The notes: generated by a model not told the origin, from the sequence alone. DNA of 64,000 bases from Novosphingobium sp. FSW06-99 (GCF_001519065.1 NZ_KQ954251.1:434001-498000), one strand, 5' to 3'; counted from the first letter of the stretch, positions 43,580 to 52,744 are shown. A program made the numbers and translations.

Positions 43580-45349
43580 ATGCGAAAGCATAACCTCGCG
43601 TATTGCGTGGGGCTGGCGCTTGCGACCACCGCAATGCCAGCCTTCGCCGCTGCCGACAAAGCCGATGGCGCCGTCGTCAGCACATCAGCCGACGCCGGAA
43701 CGCCGACTGGATCGGGCGATCAGACCGCACCAGCCGCCACACCTGCAGCAACACCGCCGGCACCCGCCACCATCACCGATGCCTCGCTGGGCACGAGCGT
43801 CATCGGACGGTTCTTCAAGTATCAGGCCGCCGAATGGAACCAGGCAGCCTCGCCGCTGGCGACCGATCCCAATGCCCCTCCCGGACGGCGCGGCTATTTC
43901 CCGCCGCAACCGGTCACGCAGCCGCCTTATCCCTTCACCGAATGGCCCTATGGCGCGGCGACCGCACTGGGGGCCAATCGTGCTGCCTCGGTCGACAGCC
44001 CGTTCATGGTGGCGATCGCCGACACCGACGTGGGCAAGGCACTGTCGTCGGCCCATATCCAGACCTATGGCTGGGTCGATGTCGGCGGCAACCTGTCGAC
44101 CAGCAAAGTGCAGGGCGGCAACGCGCCTGCGGCCTATGCCTATGATCCCAATACGGTATTGCTCAACCAGGTGGCGCTCTATGTGGAACGCACGCCTGAT
44201 ACCGTGCAGGAAGACCATGTCGACTGGGGTTTCCGCGTTGGCGGTGTCTACGGGTCTGACTATCACTACACCGCCTCGCGCGGGTTCCTTGTCGATCAGG
44301 GGCTGTTCGAACGGAACAAGGTCAACGGGCTGGATATCCCGATGATCTATGGCGAATTGTATATTCCCCACATAGCCAAGGGGCTGTTGATCCGTGTAGG
44401 CCGCTATATCTCGGTTCCGGATATCGAGGCACAGCTCGCGCCCAACAACTATATGTATACGCACTCGATCACGTATACCTATGACAACTATACCAACGAA
44501 GGCATTGCGCTGACGCTGGCGGTCACCAAGAACCTGTTCCTGCAGGCTGCGGTTGCGGCCGGCACCGATTCCGCACTGTGGAACGCGCACCAGACCCTTA
44601 CCAACTATCTGCCCAATCCGCTGTTCCCCGGCAACACGTTCAAGCGCGACCCGGGGTCAAAGCCCGCGTTCACCGCCTGTGCGCGGTATCAGTCGGATTC
44701 GGCCAGCGACAACCTTTACTTGTGCATGGACGCGATCGACAACGGCACCTGGGGGTACAACAACCTCCAGTGGTTCGGCATGACCTATTACCACAAGTTT
44801 TCCAACAAGTTCCACGTCGCGTTCGAAACCTACACGCTGTTCCAGCGCCATGTCCTGAACCTCAACTATCAGGCCGCGGTGCCCTATGCCGGACAGAATC
44901 CTGGCGAAACCACCGGCCAATATATCTGGCAGAGCGGCGGCACGCCGTTCAGCCCGACCTTCAACAATGGCGCAAACCCGGGCTATTATCCGTTCAACGG
45001 GCCCAGCGCGGCGCAGTGCAACAACACCACGCAGGTTTCCTGTACCGCCCGTTCCGCGACGGAACTGTCGTACTGGAACTATGAATTCAACCCGCTGAAC
45101 AACATTTCGTTCCGCGAAGAATTCTACAACGACGAAGAAGGCCAGCGCACCGGCTACAAGACCCGCTATTATTCGGTCGGGTTCGGGTATCAGCACTGGT
45201 TCGGGCCGCAGATCGAAGTCCGCCCCGAAATCGTCTATTACCACTCGCTCGATACCAAGGCCTTCAACAACAACAATTTCACCGGCGATACGTCGCAGGG
45301 GAAAAACTACCAGTTGTTGGTGTCGGGCGACATCATCATCCACTGGTGA
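43580..45349 (+). CDS. Outer-membrane beta-barrel protein, paralogue 2 of 3
   Basis: 589 residues, the most divergent of the three. A signal peptide (MRKHNLAYCVGLALATTAMPAFA) is followed by a Thr/Ala/Pro linker, then the shared core TITDASLGTSVIGRFFKYQ, SAHIQTYGWVDVGGNLSTS and LAPNNYMYTHSITYTYDNYTNEG. It carries extra loops, for example around Q-N-P-G-E-T-T-G-Q near residue 440, and ends IIIHW. The conserved strands and divergent loops suggest a similar pore with different selectivity. It has the long separate upstream region at 43006-43579 and its own downstream hairpin, so it can be regulated independently of its neighbours. Confidence 0.8.
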   Translation: MRKHNLAYCVGLALATTAMPAFAAADKADGAVVSTSADAGTPTGSGDQTAPAATPAATPPAPATITDASLGTSVIGRFFKYQAAEWNQAASPLATDPNAPPGRRGYFPPQPVTQPPYPFTEWPYGAATALGANRAASVDSPFMVAIADTDVGKALSSAHIQTYGWVDVGGNLSTSKVQGGNAPAAYAYDPNTVLLNQVALYVERTPDTVQEDHVDWGFRVGGVYGSDYHYTASRGFLVDQGLFERNKVNGLDIPMIYGELYIPHIAKGLLIRVGRYISVPDIEAQLAPNNYMYTHSITYTYDNYTNEGIALTLAVTKNLFLQAAVAAGTDSALWNAHQTLTNYLPNPLFPGNTFKRDPGSKPAFTACARYQSDSASDNLYLCMDAIDNGTWGYNNLQWFGMTYYHKFSNKFHVAFETYTLFQRHVLNLNYQAAVPYAGQNPGETTGQYIWQSGGTPFSPTFNNGANPGYYPFNGPSAAQCNNTTQVSCTARSATELSYWNYEFNPLNNISFREEFYNDEEGQRTGYKTRYYSVGFGYQHWFGPQIEVRPEIVYYHSLDTKAFNNNNFTGDTSQGKNYQLLVSGDIIIHW

Positions 45350-45356
45350 TCGCCAC

Positions 45357-45404
45357 CATGCGCAATTTCCGGCGCAGTCCGGGAATTGCGCATGGGCCGA
45401 TTTT
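45357..45404 (+). terminator. Intrinsic terminator after the second barrel gene
   Basis: A long hairpin: CATGCGCAATT (45357-45367) pairs with AATTGCGCATG (45384-45394), extended inward by CCGG/CCGG with a 6-base loop. It is followed by GGCCGATTTT. Confidence 0.75.
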
Positions 45405-45425
45405 ACAAGTGCACGCAGTTGTCCC

Positions 45426-45512
45426 GATTGCGAAGCAGTGCGGATTGGCGCTGCCTCGCAATCGTGGATGGCAATCGAACCGTCACCTCCGCCAGGACGC
45501 TTGAGGCGGTTC
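45426..45512 (+). promoter_or_regulatory. Two hairpins in the leader of the third barrel gene
   Basis: GATTGCGAaGCAG pairs with CTGCcTCGCAATC (45426-45463, one mismatch). A second hairpin, GAACCG..CCTC with GAGGCGGTTC (about 45477-45512), lies just before the ribosome site AAGGG. Two successive structures ending near the start codon suggest post-transcriptional control or attenuation; this is inference. Confidence 0.4.
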
Positions 45513-45532
45513 GCGCTTTATAAGGGCAATCG

Positions 45533-47263
45533 ATGACCAAACCTTCCTCCGTGCTCTACGCCGGTCTGTTGCTGGGCAGTGCGCTGTCGGGCGCAACCGC
45601 CGCACACGCCGCGCCCCCCGACAGCGCTTCGGGCGACCAGCCTGCATCGGCGCCCGCCGCATCGACCCCGGCCAACCCCGCCACGATCAAGGATTCCGCG
45701 CTCGGCACCAGCGTGATCGGCCGGTTCTTCAACTATCAGGCCGCCGAATGGGGCCTGGCAGCCTCCCCGCTCGAAGTCGATCCGAATGCCCCGGCGCCGC
45801 GCCGCGCCGACTGGGCGCCCGCGCCTGCCACATCGCCGCCTTATCCGTTCACCGAATATTCCTATGGGGGCACCACGCTGCTGGGGGTCAACCGGCCCAA
45901 TTCGGTCGACAGCCCGTTGATGGTGGCGATCGGCGATACCGGGCTGGGCCAGGCCATGGCCAAAGCCCATATCCAGGCCTATGGCTGGGTCGATGTCGGC
46001 GGCAACCTGTCGACCAGCAATGTGCGGCAGGGTAACCAGCCGGCGGCCTATGCCTTTGCGCCCAACACGGTGATGCTCGACCAGGCGGTGCTCTATGTCG
46101 AACGCACGCCCGATACCGTGCAGAACGATCATGTCGACTGGGGATTTCGTGTGTCGGGCATCTATGGCACCGACTATCGTTATACCGCCAGCCGGGGGTT
46201 TCTGGTCGATCAGGGGCTGTTCCAGCGCAACAAGGCCAACGGCTATGACATGCCGATGATCTATGGCGAGATCTTCATTCCGCAGGTCGCACAGGGCCTG
46301 ATGATCCGCTTTGGCCGCTATATCGCCTTGCCCGATATCGAGGCGCAATTGGCGCCCAACAACTATATGTATACCCATTCGCTGACGTATACTTATGACA
46401 ACTATACCAACAATGGCATACAGTTGACGCTGGCAGCGACCAAGAACCTGTTTCTGCAACTGGGTGTCAGCATGGGGTCCGACACCGCGTTCTGGAACGC
46501 TGATCAGAAACTGCCCAACTATGCGGTGCAGCAATATGGCGCGGCGATCCCCTATATCAACGCACTGGGCCAGAATGCCACCACCGCCGATACGCTCTAT
46601 CCCAACGCGACGTTCAAGCGCGATCCGGGGTCAACGCCATCGGTTACCGCATGCATTCGCTATCAGAACCAGTCGGCGCGCGACAACATCTACCTTTGCG
46701 GCGATGCGATCAATGCCGGCAACTGGGGCTATAACAACCTGCAATGGTGGGGCGGGACATATTACCACAAGTTCACCGACACCACGCATATCGCGTTTGA
46801 AAGCTATACGCTCTACCAGAAAAAGGTCGTCAACGTTGACGCCGGGTCACCTGGTCTGGCGATCTATGAAGCGGGCGGGACACCGTTCAGCCCGCAGTTC
46901 TATCCCTTCAACGGCCCGGGCGGCGCGCAATGCGCCAATGTCAACGCGGTGTCGTGCACCGCGCACGTGTTCACCATGCTGACGTATCTGAACTGGGAAC
47001 CCGACCCGCTCGACAATCTGTCGTTCCGCACCGAATATTACAACGACGAGGAAGGCCAGCGCACCGGCACCAAGACGCGGTATTGGGAAACCGGCATCGG
47101 CTGGCAGCACTGGTTTTCACCGCAGATCGAGGTGCGCCCCGAAATTGTCTATTATCGATCGATCGATGCTGCAGCCTTCAACATCAATCTGGCCACCGGC
47201 GATGCCAGCCAGGCCAAGAACCACCAGTTGATGGCTTCGGCCGACGTAATCCTCCACTTCTGA
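45533..47263 (+). CDS. Outer-membrane beta-barrel protein, paralogue 3 of 3
   Basis: 576 residues and nearly colinear with paralogue 1: signal peptide (to about THAHA/AHAAP near 24), short Ala/Pro linker, the same TIKDSALGTSVIGRFFNYQ entry, the same GGTTLLGVNRPNSVDSPL and LAPNNYMYTHSLTYTYDNY blocks, and a terminal VILHF. The high similarity points to a recent tandem duplication. It differs mainly in loops, for example the segment after KLPNYAVQQYG. TAAGGG is the likely ribosome site. A perfect 10-bp hairpin follows the stop. Confidence 0.8.
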   Translation: MTKPSSVLYAGLLLGSALSGATAAHAAPPDSASGDQPASAPAASTPANPATIKDSALGTSVIGRFFNYQAAEWGLAASPLEVDPNAPAPRRADWAPAPATSPPYPFTEYSYGGTTLLGVNRPNSVDSPLMVAIGDTGLGQAMAKAHIQAYGWVDVGGNLSTSNVRQGNQPAAYAFAPNTVMLDQAVLYVERTPDTVQNDHVDWGFRVSGIYGTDYRYTASRGFLVDQGLFQRNKANGYDMPMIYGEIFIPQVAQGLMIRFGRYIALPDIEAQLAPNNYMYTHSLTYTYDNYTNNGIQLTLAATKNLFLQLGVSMGSDTAFWNADQKLPNYAVQQYGAAIPYINALGQNATTADTLYPNATFKRDPGSTPSVTACIRYQNQSARDNIYLCGDAINAGNWGYNNLQWWGGTYYHKFTDTTHIAFESYTLYQKKVVNVDAGSPGLAIYEAGGTPFSPQFYPFNGPGGAQCANVNAVSCTAHVFTMLTYLNWEPDPLDNLSFRTEYYNDEEGQRTGTKTRYWETGIGWQHWFSPQIEVRPEIVYYRSIDAAAFNINLATGDASQAKNHQLMASADVILHF

Positions 47264-47270
47264 CGCGCCG

Positions 47271-47303
47271 GTCCGCAGCCTGCGATATCAACGGGCTGCG
47301 GAC
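47271..47303 (+). terminator. Hairpin after the third barrel gene
   Basis: GTCCGCAGCC (47271-47280) and GGCTGCGGAC (47294-47303) form a perfect 10-bp stem with a 13-base loop. No T-run follows, so termination efficiency is uncertain. Confidence 0.55.
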
Positions 47304-47378
47304 GTCGGGCTGCAAATCGGCTTTGTATGCCTGCATCTGAAGGCTTATGGAGCGGCCAAGGAGAAAGTTCGTACCGTC

Positions 47379-47984
47379 ATGGCTAGCGTGTCACCCGTGA
47401 TCTTGTGCATCGAAGACGACAAGGACACGGCAACGCTGCTGGCCGAGGATCTGGGCGAGCGCGGGTATCAGGTGCGCCAGGCGCACGATGGCGCCGAAGG
47501 GCTGCGGCTGATCCTCTCCGAACGCCCGGATCTGGTGTTGTGCGATATCAGCCTGCCGCTGCTGTCGGGGTTCGACATCCTGGCGCGGCTGGCCGAGATG
47601 AACCCGCGCCTGGGGCACATGCCGTTCCTGTTCCTGACCGCATTCACCGATCGCGATTCGATGATCAAGGCGCGCAATCTGGGCGCGGACGACTATGTGA
47701 CCAAGCCCGTCGATTTCGAACTGCTCGACGCGATCATCCGGCAAAAGCTCGACCGCACGCCCAAAAGCGATATCTGGCCGGTGACCGTGCATCTCAACCC
47801 GCGCGAAATCGAAATTCTGACCTGGGCCGCGCGCGGCAAGACTTCGTCGGAAATCGCACAGATCCTCGGCCTGTCAAAACGGACAGTCGATTTCCACGCT
47901 GACAACGCGCGCACCAAACTGGGCGCGGCCACCCGGATCGAGGCGACCATCAAGGCCGCCACCCAGCGCATCATCAATCCCTGA
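47379..47984 (+). CDS. Orphan response regulator with LuxR-type DNA-binding domain
   Basis: 201 residues. A receiver domain (1-120) has acidic D13/D14, phospho-acceptor D56 in LVLCDISLP, T87 and K109 (VTKP). A LuxR/NarL-type helix-turn-helix follows (about 135-195; LNPREIEILTWAARGKTSSEIAQ, LSKRTVDFHADN). AAGGAG precedes the ATG by about 13 bases. No histidine kinase gene is nearby, so its kinase is elsewhere. Its position after three barrel genes makes them possible targets. The 3' end overlaps dgoA by 11 bp tail to tail. Confidence 0.9.
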   Translation: MASVSPVILCIEDDKDTATLLAEDLGERGYQVRQAHDGAEGLRLILSERPDLVLCDISLPLLSGFDILARLAEMNPRLGHMPFLFLTAFTDRDSMIKARNLGADDYVTKPVDFELLDAIIRQKLDRTPKSDIWPVTVHLNPREIEILTWAARGKTSSEIAQILGLSKRTVDFHADNARTKLGAATRIEATIKAATQRIINP

Positions 47985-48612
47985 GCGGGATCGCCGCCAC
48001 ATAGGCGCGCGCGCGCTGCGCCACTTCGGACGCGGTCAGACCGGGCTTGTAGAGCCCCGAACCCAGCCCCGCGCCTTGTGCCCCGGCGGCCATCCAGATC
48101 GCCAGATTGTCGATCCCCACCCCGCCGACCGCAAACATCGGCGTGGTTGCCGGCAGCACCGCGCGCTGGGCCCGCAGCACGGCCGGACTGGCCGCTTCGG
48201 CGGGAAACAGCTTGAGCCCGTGAGCCCCGGCATCGAGCGCAACAAACGCCTCGGTCGGCGTGAAATAGCCGGGCAACGACACCAGCCCCGCCGCGACACT
48301 GGCACGGATCACCGCCGCATCGACGTTGGGCGACACGATCAGCCGCCCGCCTGCCGCAGCAACCGCAGCAACCTGGGTCACGCGCAACACAGTGCCCGCG
48401 CCGATCAACACGTCGGGGCCGTAGCGCCCGGCCAGGCGCGCTATCGAATCGAGCGGGTCGGGCGAATTGAGTGGGACCTCGATCATCGCGAAGCCCGCCT
48501 CGACGAGGGCGTCGCCGATGTCACAGACTTCGTCGGGGCGCACCCCGCGCAGGATCGCCACCAACGGGCAGCGCGCCAGCGCGTTGTGGAACAAGCTGTC
48601 GGATGGGGTCAT
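47974..48612 (-). CDS. dgoA: 2-dehydro-3-deoxy-6-phosphogalactonate aldolase
   Basis: 212 residues of the KDPG/KDPGal class I aldolase family: LVAILRGVRPDE at the start, IGAGTVL, SPN, LPGYFTPTEAF and the Schiff-base lysine in GLKLFPAE, then AVGGVG. It splits 2-dehydro-3-deoxy-6-phosphogalactonate to pyruvate and glyceraldehyde-3-phosphate. The galactonate rather than gluconate version is chosen because dgoK overlaps it by 4 bp and galactose dehydrogenase and galactanase genes are nearby. Last step of the De Ley-Doudoroff route. Confidence 0.9.
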   Translation of the reverse strand: MTPSDSLFHNALARCPLVAILRGVRPDEVCDIGDALVEAGFAMIEVPLNSPDPLDSIARLAGRYGPDVLIGAGTVLRVTQVAAVAAAGGRLIVSPNVDAAVIRASVAAGLVSLPGYFTPTEAFVALDAGAHGLKLFPAEAASPAVLRAQRAVLPATTPMFAVGGVGIDNLAIWMAAGAQGAGLGSGLYKPGLTASEVAQRARAYVAAIPLRD

Positions 48613-49478
48613 GGTTGGCTCGCTTTCCAGATGTGGGTCACGCCTGCGACAAACGCGGCGTGGCTGTCGATGATGATCGGGGTGCCCCCGGCCAGGCGGA
48701 TGGCCGAGGCATAGAGCGCGCCAAGCTGCGGATCGGCCAGCAGATGAACCACTTGTCCGTCCGCAAGGTCTTCGCCACCGACATCGTGGCCGATCAACAG
48801 GCCGGAGGCATAGGCGGCGCTCTGCTCGATCGGGCGGCGCCCCAGCAGCGCGGCGGCGCGCACCCGGAACAGCAGGGTGGTCAACCGGCCCGACAGCCCG
48901 TCACGCACGCCTTCGCGGAACGCCGCATCATCGGTGACGTCGCCGCCCAGAAAATCGGCCAGCAGACTGTGCGCCTTGAGCAGCGCAAACACCTCGCCGG
49001 TCATCGCGGTGGCAAAGGTGGTCAGCCGACCATCCGCCACGCGCGCCCATTTGCAATGCGTGCCCGGCTGGCACAGCAGTGCGGTGTCGGGCACCAGACC
49101 GCCGGCGACTGCGCCCAGCACTTGTACTTCTTCGCCGCGCATCACGTCGCCTGCCGGATCGGCCAGCCCCGGCACGATCGCGGTACGGCCATCGTCGAGC
49201 CAGTGCAGCGCCGCGCCCAGATCGGCAATGCCGGCCGGACAGTCCAGATAGGGCACATTGATCCAGCCGCGCGCCGATCCGACCATCCCGGCCAGAATCA
49301 CCGGCCAATCCCCAAACCGCGCGCGGATCGCCGCCACTTCTTCGGCAAAGCCCCCCGCCGGTACCGCCAGCAGGCCCATGCCGTTGCGTTCGGTCCGGCA
49401 CACCTGGCCCGCCGCATCGAGCAGATAGACCCGGCGGTTGGTGGTGCCCCAGTCGATCGCGATCAGATTGCCGGTCAT
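48609..49478 (-). CDS. dgoK: 2-dehydro-3-deoxygalactonokinase
   Basis: 289 residues of the DgoK family, an ASKHA-fold kinase: IAIDWGTTNRRVYLLD at the N-terminus (phosphate 1), PVILAGMVGSARGW, PGTHCKWARV and GEVFALLKAHSLL. It phosphorylates 2-dehydro-3-deoxygalactonate with ATP to give the DgoA substrate. Coupled to dgoA by an ATGA overlap and placed one base after the symporter stop, so symporter-dgoK-dgoA form one operon. Confidence 0.92.
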   Translation of the reverse strand: MTGNLIAIDWGTTNRRVYLLDAAGQVCRTERNGMGLLAVPAGGFAEEVAAIRARFGDWPVILAGMVGSARGWINVPYLDCPAGIADLGAALHWLDDGRTAIVPGLADPAGDVMRGEEVQVLGAVAGGLVPDTALLCQPGTHCKWARVADGRLTTFATAMTGEVFALLKAHSLLADFLGGDVTDDAAFREGVRDGLSGRLTTLLFRVRAAALLGRRPIEQSAAYASGLLIGHDVGGEDLADGQVVHLLADPQLGALYASAIRLAGGTPIIIDSHAAFVAGVTHIWKASQP

Positions 49479-49479
49479 A

Positions 49480-51057
49480 TCACCACCATACCCAGTAGAG
49501 CGCCACCAGAATGGCCACGATCAGCGCCGCGGCCGCCGCAAAGCTGCGGCTGGTGGCAAACGACACGCCTTCCATGATCCCCAGCCCCCGCCGCACGGGC
49601 GGTGCCTGGACCAGCGAGACCACCACGGTCAGCCCGAGCGAGGCAAAGAACACCAGTTCCATGCGGGTCATGAACGGCACCGATGTCAGCGCCGCGATCC
49701 CGCCAAAGCGGAACACCGCGCTCAACACCACGCTGGCCAATGCACCGACCAGCGCGCCGGCTTCTGTCGCGCGTGGCCAGAACAGCCCGGTCAGGAAGAT
49801 CACGGTGATCCCCGGCGTCACGAACCCCGAAAATTCCTGGATATACTGAAATGCCTGATCCATGCTGCCCAACAAGGGCCGCGCCGCGACAATGCCGATT
49901 ACCGTGGCCACCACGGCAGTGATCCGCCCCACGGCAACCAGCCGCGCCTCGCTGGCGGCAGGATCGATCCGCCGCTTGTAAAGGTCGAGCGTGAAGATCG
50001 TCGCGATCGAATTGATCTTGCTGGCGGTCGAGGCGATGATCGCGGCGGTCAGCGCGGCAAACACCAGCCCGAGCAGACCCGGCGGCAGCATGTGCATCAT
50101 GGCCGGATAGGCGTTGTCGGGCTTGGCCAGATCGGGCGCGAGCAGCACCGCGGCAATGCCGGGCAGCACGATGATGATCGGCATCAGCAATTTGAGGAAT
50201 GCGGCAAACACGATGCCCTTGCGCGCTTCGTCGAGCGATTTGGCCGCCAGCGTGCGCTGGATGATATACTGGTTGAACCCCCAATAGGACAGATTGGCGA
50301 TCCACATCCCGCCGATCAGCACGCCCAGCCCCGGCAGATCCTTGTAATGCGGATCACCCGGTTTCAGGATCATGTGGAAATGGTCGGGCACGCGCGCCAG
50401 CAGGGTGGCAAAGCCTGCCATGATACCATGCCCGGCGCCGATCTTGCCCAGGGTCAGCCCGCTGATGATCAGCCCGCCCAGCACCAGCAGCACGACCTGC
50501 ACGATATCGGTCAGCGCCACCGCCCGCAGCCCGCCGCGGAACTGATAGGCCAGCGCGAACAGCCCCAGCCCCGCCAGCGCCAGATCCTGGTCAACCCCGG
50601 CCACTTCGCGCACCGCGATCGAGCCCAGCCACAGAATCGAGGTCAGGTTGACGAACACATAGAGCACCAGCCAGAACACCGCCATCACCGTGCGGATGGT
50701 CGGGCCGAACCGCGCCTCAAGAAATTCGGGCATCGTGGTCACGCGGTTTTTCAGGAACACCGGCAGGAAGAACTTGCCGACAATCAGCAGGGTCGCCGCC
50801 GCCATCCATTCGTAGGACGAGATGGCCAGCCCGATGGCATAGCCCGATCCCGCCATGCCGACGATCTGCTCGGCCGAAATGTTGGCGGCGATCAGCGATG
50901 CACCGATCGCCCACCACGGCAGTGCGCGCCCGGCCAGGAAATAGCCCGCGCTGTCTTCGACCGCGCCCGCCTTCCTGCGGCTGACCCATTGCGCCAGTCC
51001 GAAAATGAACACCGCATAGGCAATCACCATCGCCGTATCGATTGCCGACAACCTCAT
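49480..51057 (-). CDS. Sodium/solute symporter (SSS family), probable sugar transporter
   Basis: 525 residues with about fourteen membrane helices. SSS features include SAEQIVGMAGSGYAIGLA in TM2 region, GGLRAVALTDIVQVVLLVLGG and SKINSIATIFTLDLYKR. It resembles SglT-like sodium/galactose or glucose symporters. It begins the minus-strand operon with dgoK and dgoA, so galactose or galactonate is the likely cargo. GGGGGGAG lies about 10 bases before the ATG. The 86-bp divergent spacer to the GntR gene holds the likely control site. Confidence 0.87.
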   Translation of the reverse strand: MRLSAIDTAMVIAYAVFIFGLAQWVSRRKAGAVEDSAGYFLAGRALPWWAIGASLIAANISAEQIVGMAGSGYAIGLAISSYEWMAAATLLIVGKFFLPVFLKNRVTTMPEFLEARFGPTIRTVMAVFWLVLYVFVNLTSILWLGSIAVREVAGVDQDLALAGLGLFALAYQFRGGLRAVALTDIVQVVLLVLGGLIISGLTLGKIGAGHGIMAGFATLLARVPDHFHMILKPGDPHYKDLPGLGVLIGGMWIANLSYWGFNQYIIQRTLAAKSLDEARKGIVFAAFLKLLMPIIIVLPGIAAVLLAPDLAKPDNAYPAMMHMLPPGLLGLVFAALTAAIIASTASKINSIATIFTLDLYKRRIDPAASEARLVAVGRITAVVATVIGIVAARPLLGSMDQAFQYIQEFSGFVTPGITVIFLTGLFWPRATEAGALVGALASVVLSAVFRFGGIAALTSVPFMTRMELVFFASLGLTVVVSLVQAPPVRRGLGIMEGVSFATSRSFAAAAALIVAILVALYWVWW

Positions 51058-51103
51058 TGCGACGCCACTCCCCCCAAATGCCTTGCCAACCTGGCCGCAT
51101 GTC

Positions 51104-51117
51104 TATTTATATGATTA
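51104..51117. promoter_or_regulatory. Shared motif copy 1 (TAATCATATAAATA on the minus strand)
   Basis: Lies in the divergent spacer between the symporter and the GntR regulator. It matches related sequences at 54625-54638 and 61875-61888, forming the consensus WATCAYATAAAWR. Candidate operator of the local GntR protein. Confidence 0.4.
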
Positions 51118-51143
51118 AAATGAATTGATACCGGAGGCGCATC

Positions 51144-51872
51144 ATGAGCAGCGAAACAGACGATCTGCGCGGCGGGCTCGGACGCAACCTGACGTATGGC
51201 CTGCTCGAACACCTTGGGCGCCAGATCGTCACGGGTGCCTTTGCCGAAACGCCGTTCCCGACCGAGGCGGACTTGTCCGAAGAACACGGGGTCAGCCGTT
51301 CGGTCACGCGCGAGGCGGTCAAGATGCTGACTGCCAAGGGCCTGCTGACTGCGCGTCCGCGTCAGGGCACCAGTGTGCAGCCGGTCGCCAACTGGAACCT
51401 GTTCGATGCCGATGTGCTGCGCTGGCTGCTCGAACGCAAATTCTCGCCCGAATTGCTGCGCCAGTTCAACGAATTGCGCGCCGCGATCGAACCGGCCGCC
51501 GCCGCGCTGGCCGCGCAGACCGCCGATGCGCGCGGGCTGGCGCTGATCGAGGCGGGCTTTGCGCGGATGGTCGCCGCCGAAGCGGGCGACGATGACGGGC
51601 TCAACGCCGATATCGCATTTCACCTGGCGATCCTGCGCGCGTCGGGCAATCCGTTCTTTGCGCAGTTTCGCGATGTCGTGGCGACCGCGTTGCGCACTTC
51701 GATCCGTTTTACCAACCGCATTGTCGGTCGCACCGCCGATCTGGCCGCGCACGGCGCGGTCAAGGATGCGATCTGCGCGGGCGATCCGGCGCGCGCCCAT
51801 GCCGCGATGACCGCGATCATCGGTGACGTGATGACCGTGATTGCCACCGAACAGGCCCACCACCACGCCTAG
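51144..51872 (+). CDS. GntR/FadR-family regulator, DgoR-like
   Basis: 242 residues. N-terminal winged helix (about 15-85; FPTEADLSEEHGVSRSVTREAVKMLTAKGLLTARPRQGTSV is the classic GntR block, cited here in parts) and a C-terminal all-helical FCD ligand-binding domain (about 95-225) with metal-ligand-type residues in FHLAILRASGNPFF and AHGAVKDAI. FCD regulators often bind sugar acids. Divergent from the symporter-dgoKA operon, so it probably represses galactose/galactonate genes and responds to galactonate or a keto-deoxy derivative. GGAGG precedes the ATG. Convergent with, and overlapping by 4 bp, the lactonase gene. Confidence 0.9.
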   Translation: MSSETDDLRGGLGRNLTYGLLEHLGRQIVTGAFAETPFPTEADLSEEHGVSRSVTREAVKMLTAKGLLTARPRQGTSVQPVANWNLFDADVLRWLLERKFSPELLRQFNELRAAIEPAAAALAAQTADARGLALIEAGFARMVAAEAGDDDGLNADIAFHLAILRASGNPFFAQFRDVVATALRTSIRFTNRIVGRTADLAAHGAVKDAICAGDPARAHAAMTAIIGDVMTVIATEQAHHHA

Positions 51873-52732
51873 CCGCCAAACCGGTGCGCGGGCACACCGC
51901 GTGCGCCGGGGTCGATTTCGAACACACACCCCGCCATCGCCTCATCCACGCCATCGGCGGCGCTGGTGACGAACATCCGGTCAAGCTGCGGCCCGCCGAA
52001 ACAGGGCCGGGTGATCTGGCTGGCGGGCAAATCTATCCAGCGTTCGCGCTGCCCATCAGGGGTAAAACGGCTGACACAGCCCCCACCCCAATGCGCGATC
52101 CACACCCCGCCCTCGCTGTCGGTGGTCATGCCGTCGGGCGAACCCCAGGCATCCGGAAACGCCACGAAGGTCTCGCGCGGGCCCAATTGCCCGGCTTCGT
52201 CGATGGCAAAGCGATAGACCACGCCGCGCGCGCTGTCGGTGTGGTAGAGCGTGCGTCCGTCGGGCGCGATGGCGGGGCCATTGGCGATGCGATAGGGGCC
52301 ATCGGCGCGCATCCAGGTCATGTCGGGATCGAGCCGATAGAGCGCGCCGCTGTCGCGGCTGCCATCCATGCTCATCGTGCCGGCCCAGATGCGCCCATGG
52401 CGGTCGGCCACGGCATCGTTCATGCGGTTGCCCGCCAGATCGGGCTCGGGATGGCCGATCGGCACCAGCGCAAAGGGATCGAGCGTGAGCGTGTGAAACC
52501 CCGAGCGCAGCCCGGCGACAAAACCGGGGGCATCGGCGCGTTCGATCACCCAGCCGATCAGGTCCGGCATGTCCCATTCGGCATAGGCGTCATCGTCAAG
52601 GCCACGCCGGTGCAGCCGCTGCCCCAGGATATCGACCCAAAACAGCGCGTTTTCGCGCGCGACATAACAAATGCCCTCGCCCAGCAGATCGCGCCGATTG
52701 CCGGGACGCGGCAGCACAGTCCAGTGTGGCAT
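51869..52732 (-). CDS. SMP-30/gluconolactonase-family lactonase, probable galactonolactonase
   Basis: 287 residues of the SMP-30 six-bladed propeller: metal-site GEGICYV near residue 18, GNRMNDAVADRHGRIWAG near 100-117, ANGPAIAPDGRTLYHTDS and SPDGMTTDSEGGVWIAHW. The family hydrolyses aldonolactones. Between galactonate-pathway genes it would open galactono-lactone from galactose dehydrogenase to galactonate. It follows the dehydratase by 12 bp on the same strand, so the two are co-transcribed. Confidence 0.87.
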   Translation of the reverse strand: MPHWTVLPRPGNRRDLLGEGICYVARENALFWVDILGQRLHRRGLDDDAYAEWDMPDLIGWVIERADAPGFVAGLRSGFHTLTLDPFALVPIGHPEPDLAGNRMNDAVADRHGRIWAGTMSMDGSRDSGALYRLDPDMTWMRADGPYRIANGPAIAPDGRTLYHTDSARGVVYRFAIDEAGQLGPRETFVAFPDAWGSPDGMTTDSEGGVWIAHWGGGCVSRFTPDGQRERWIDLPASQITRPCFGGPQLDRMFVTSAADGVDEAMAGCVFEIDPGARGVPAHRFGG

Positions 52733-52744
52733 GACCGCCGCCCT

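Noticed and set aside
43288..43634. Several minus-strand ORFs of 70-95 codons in the spacer before the second barrel gene
   Set aside because: No ribosome sites, no recognisable domains, biased composition, and mutual overlap in different frames; they look like chance frames in an AT-rich spacer.
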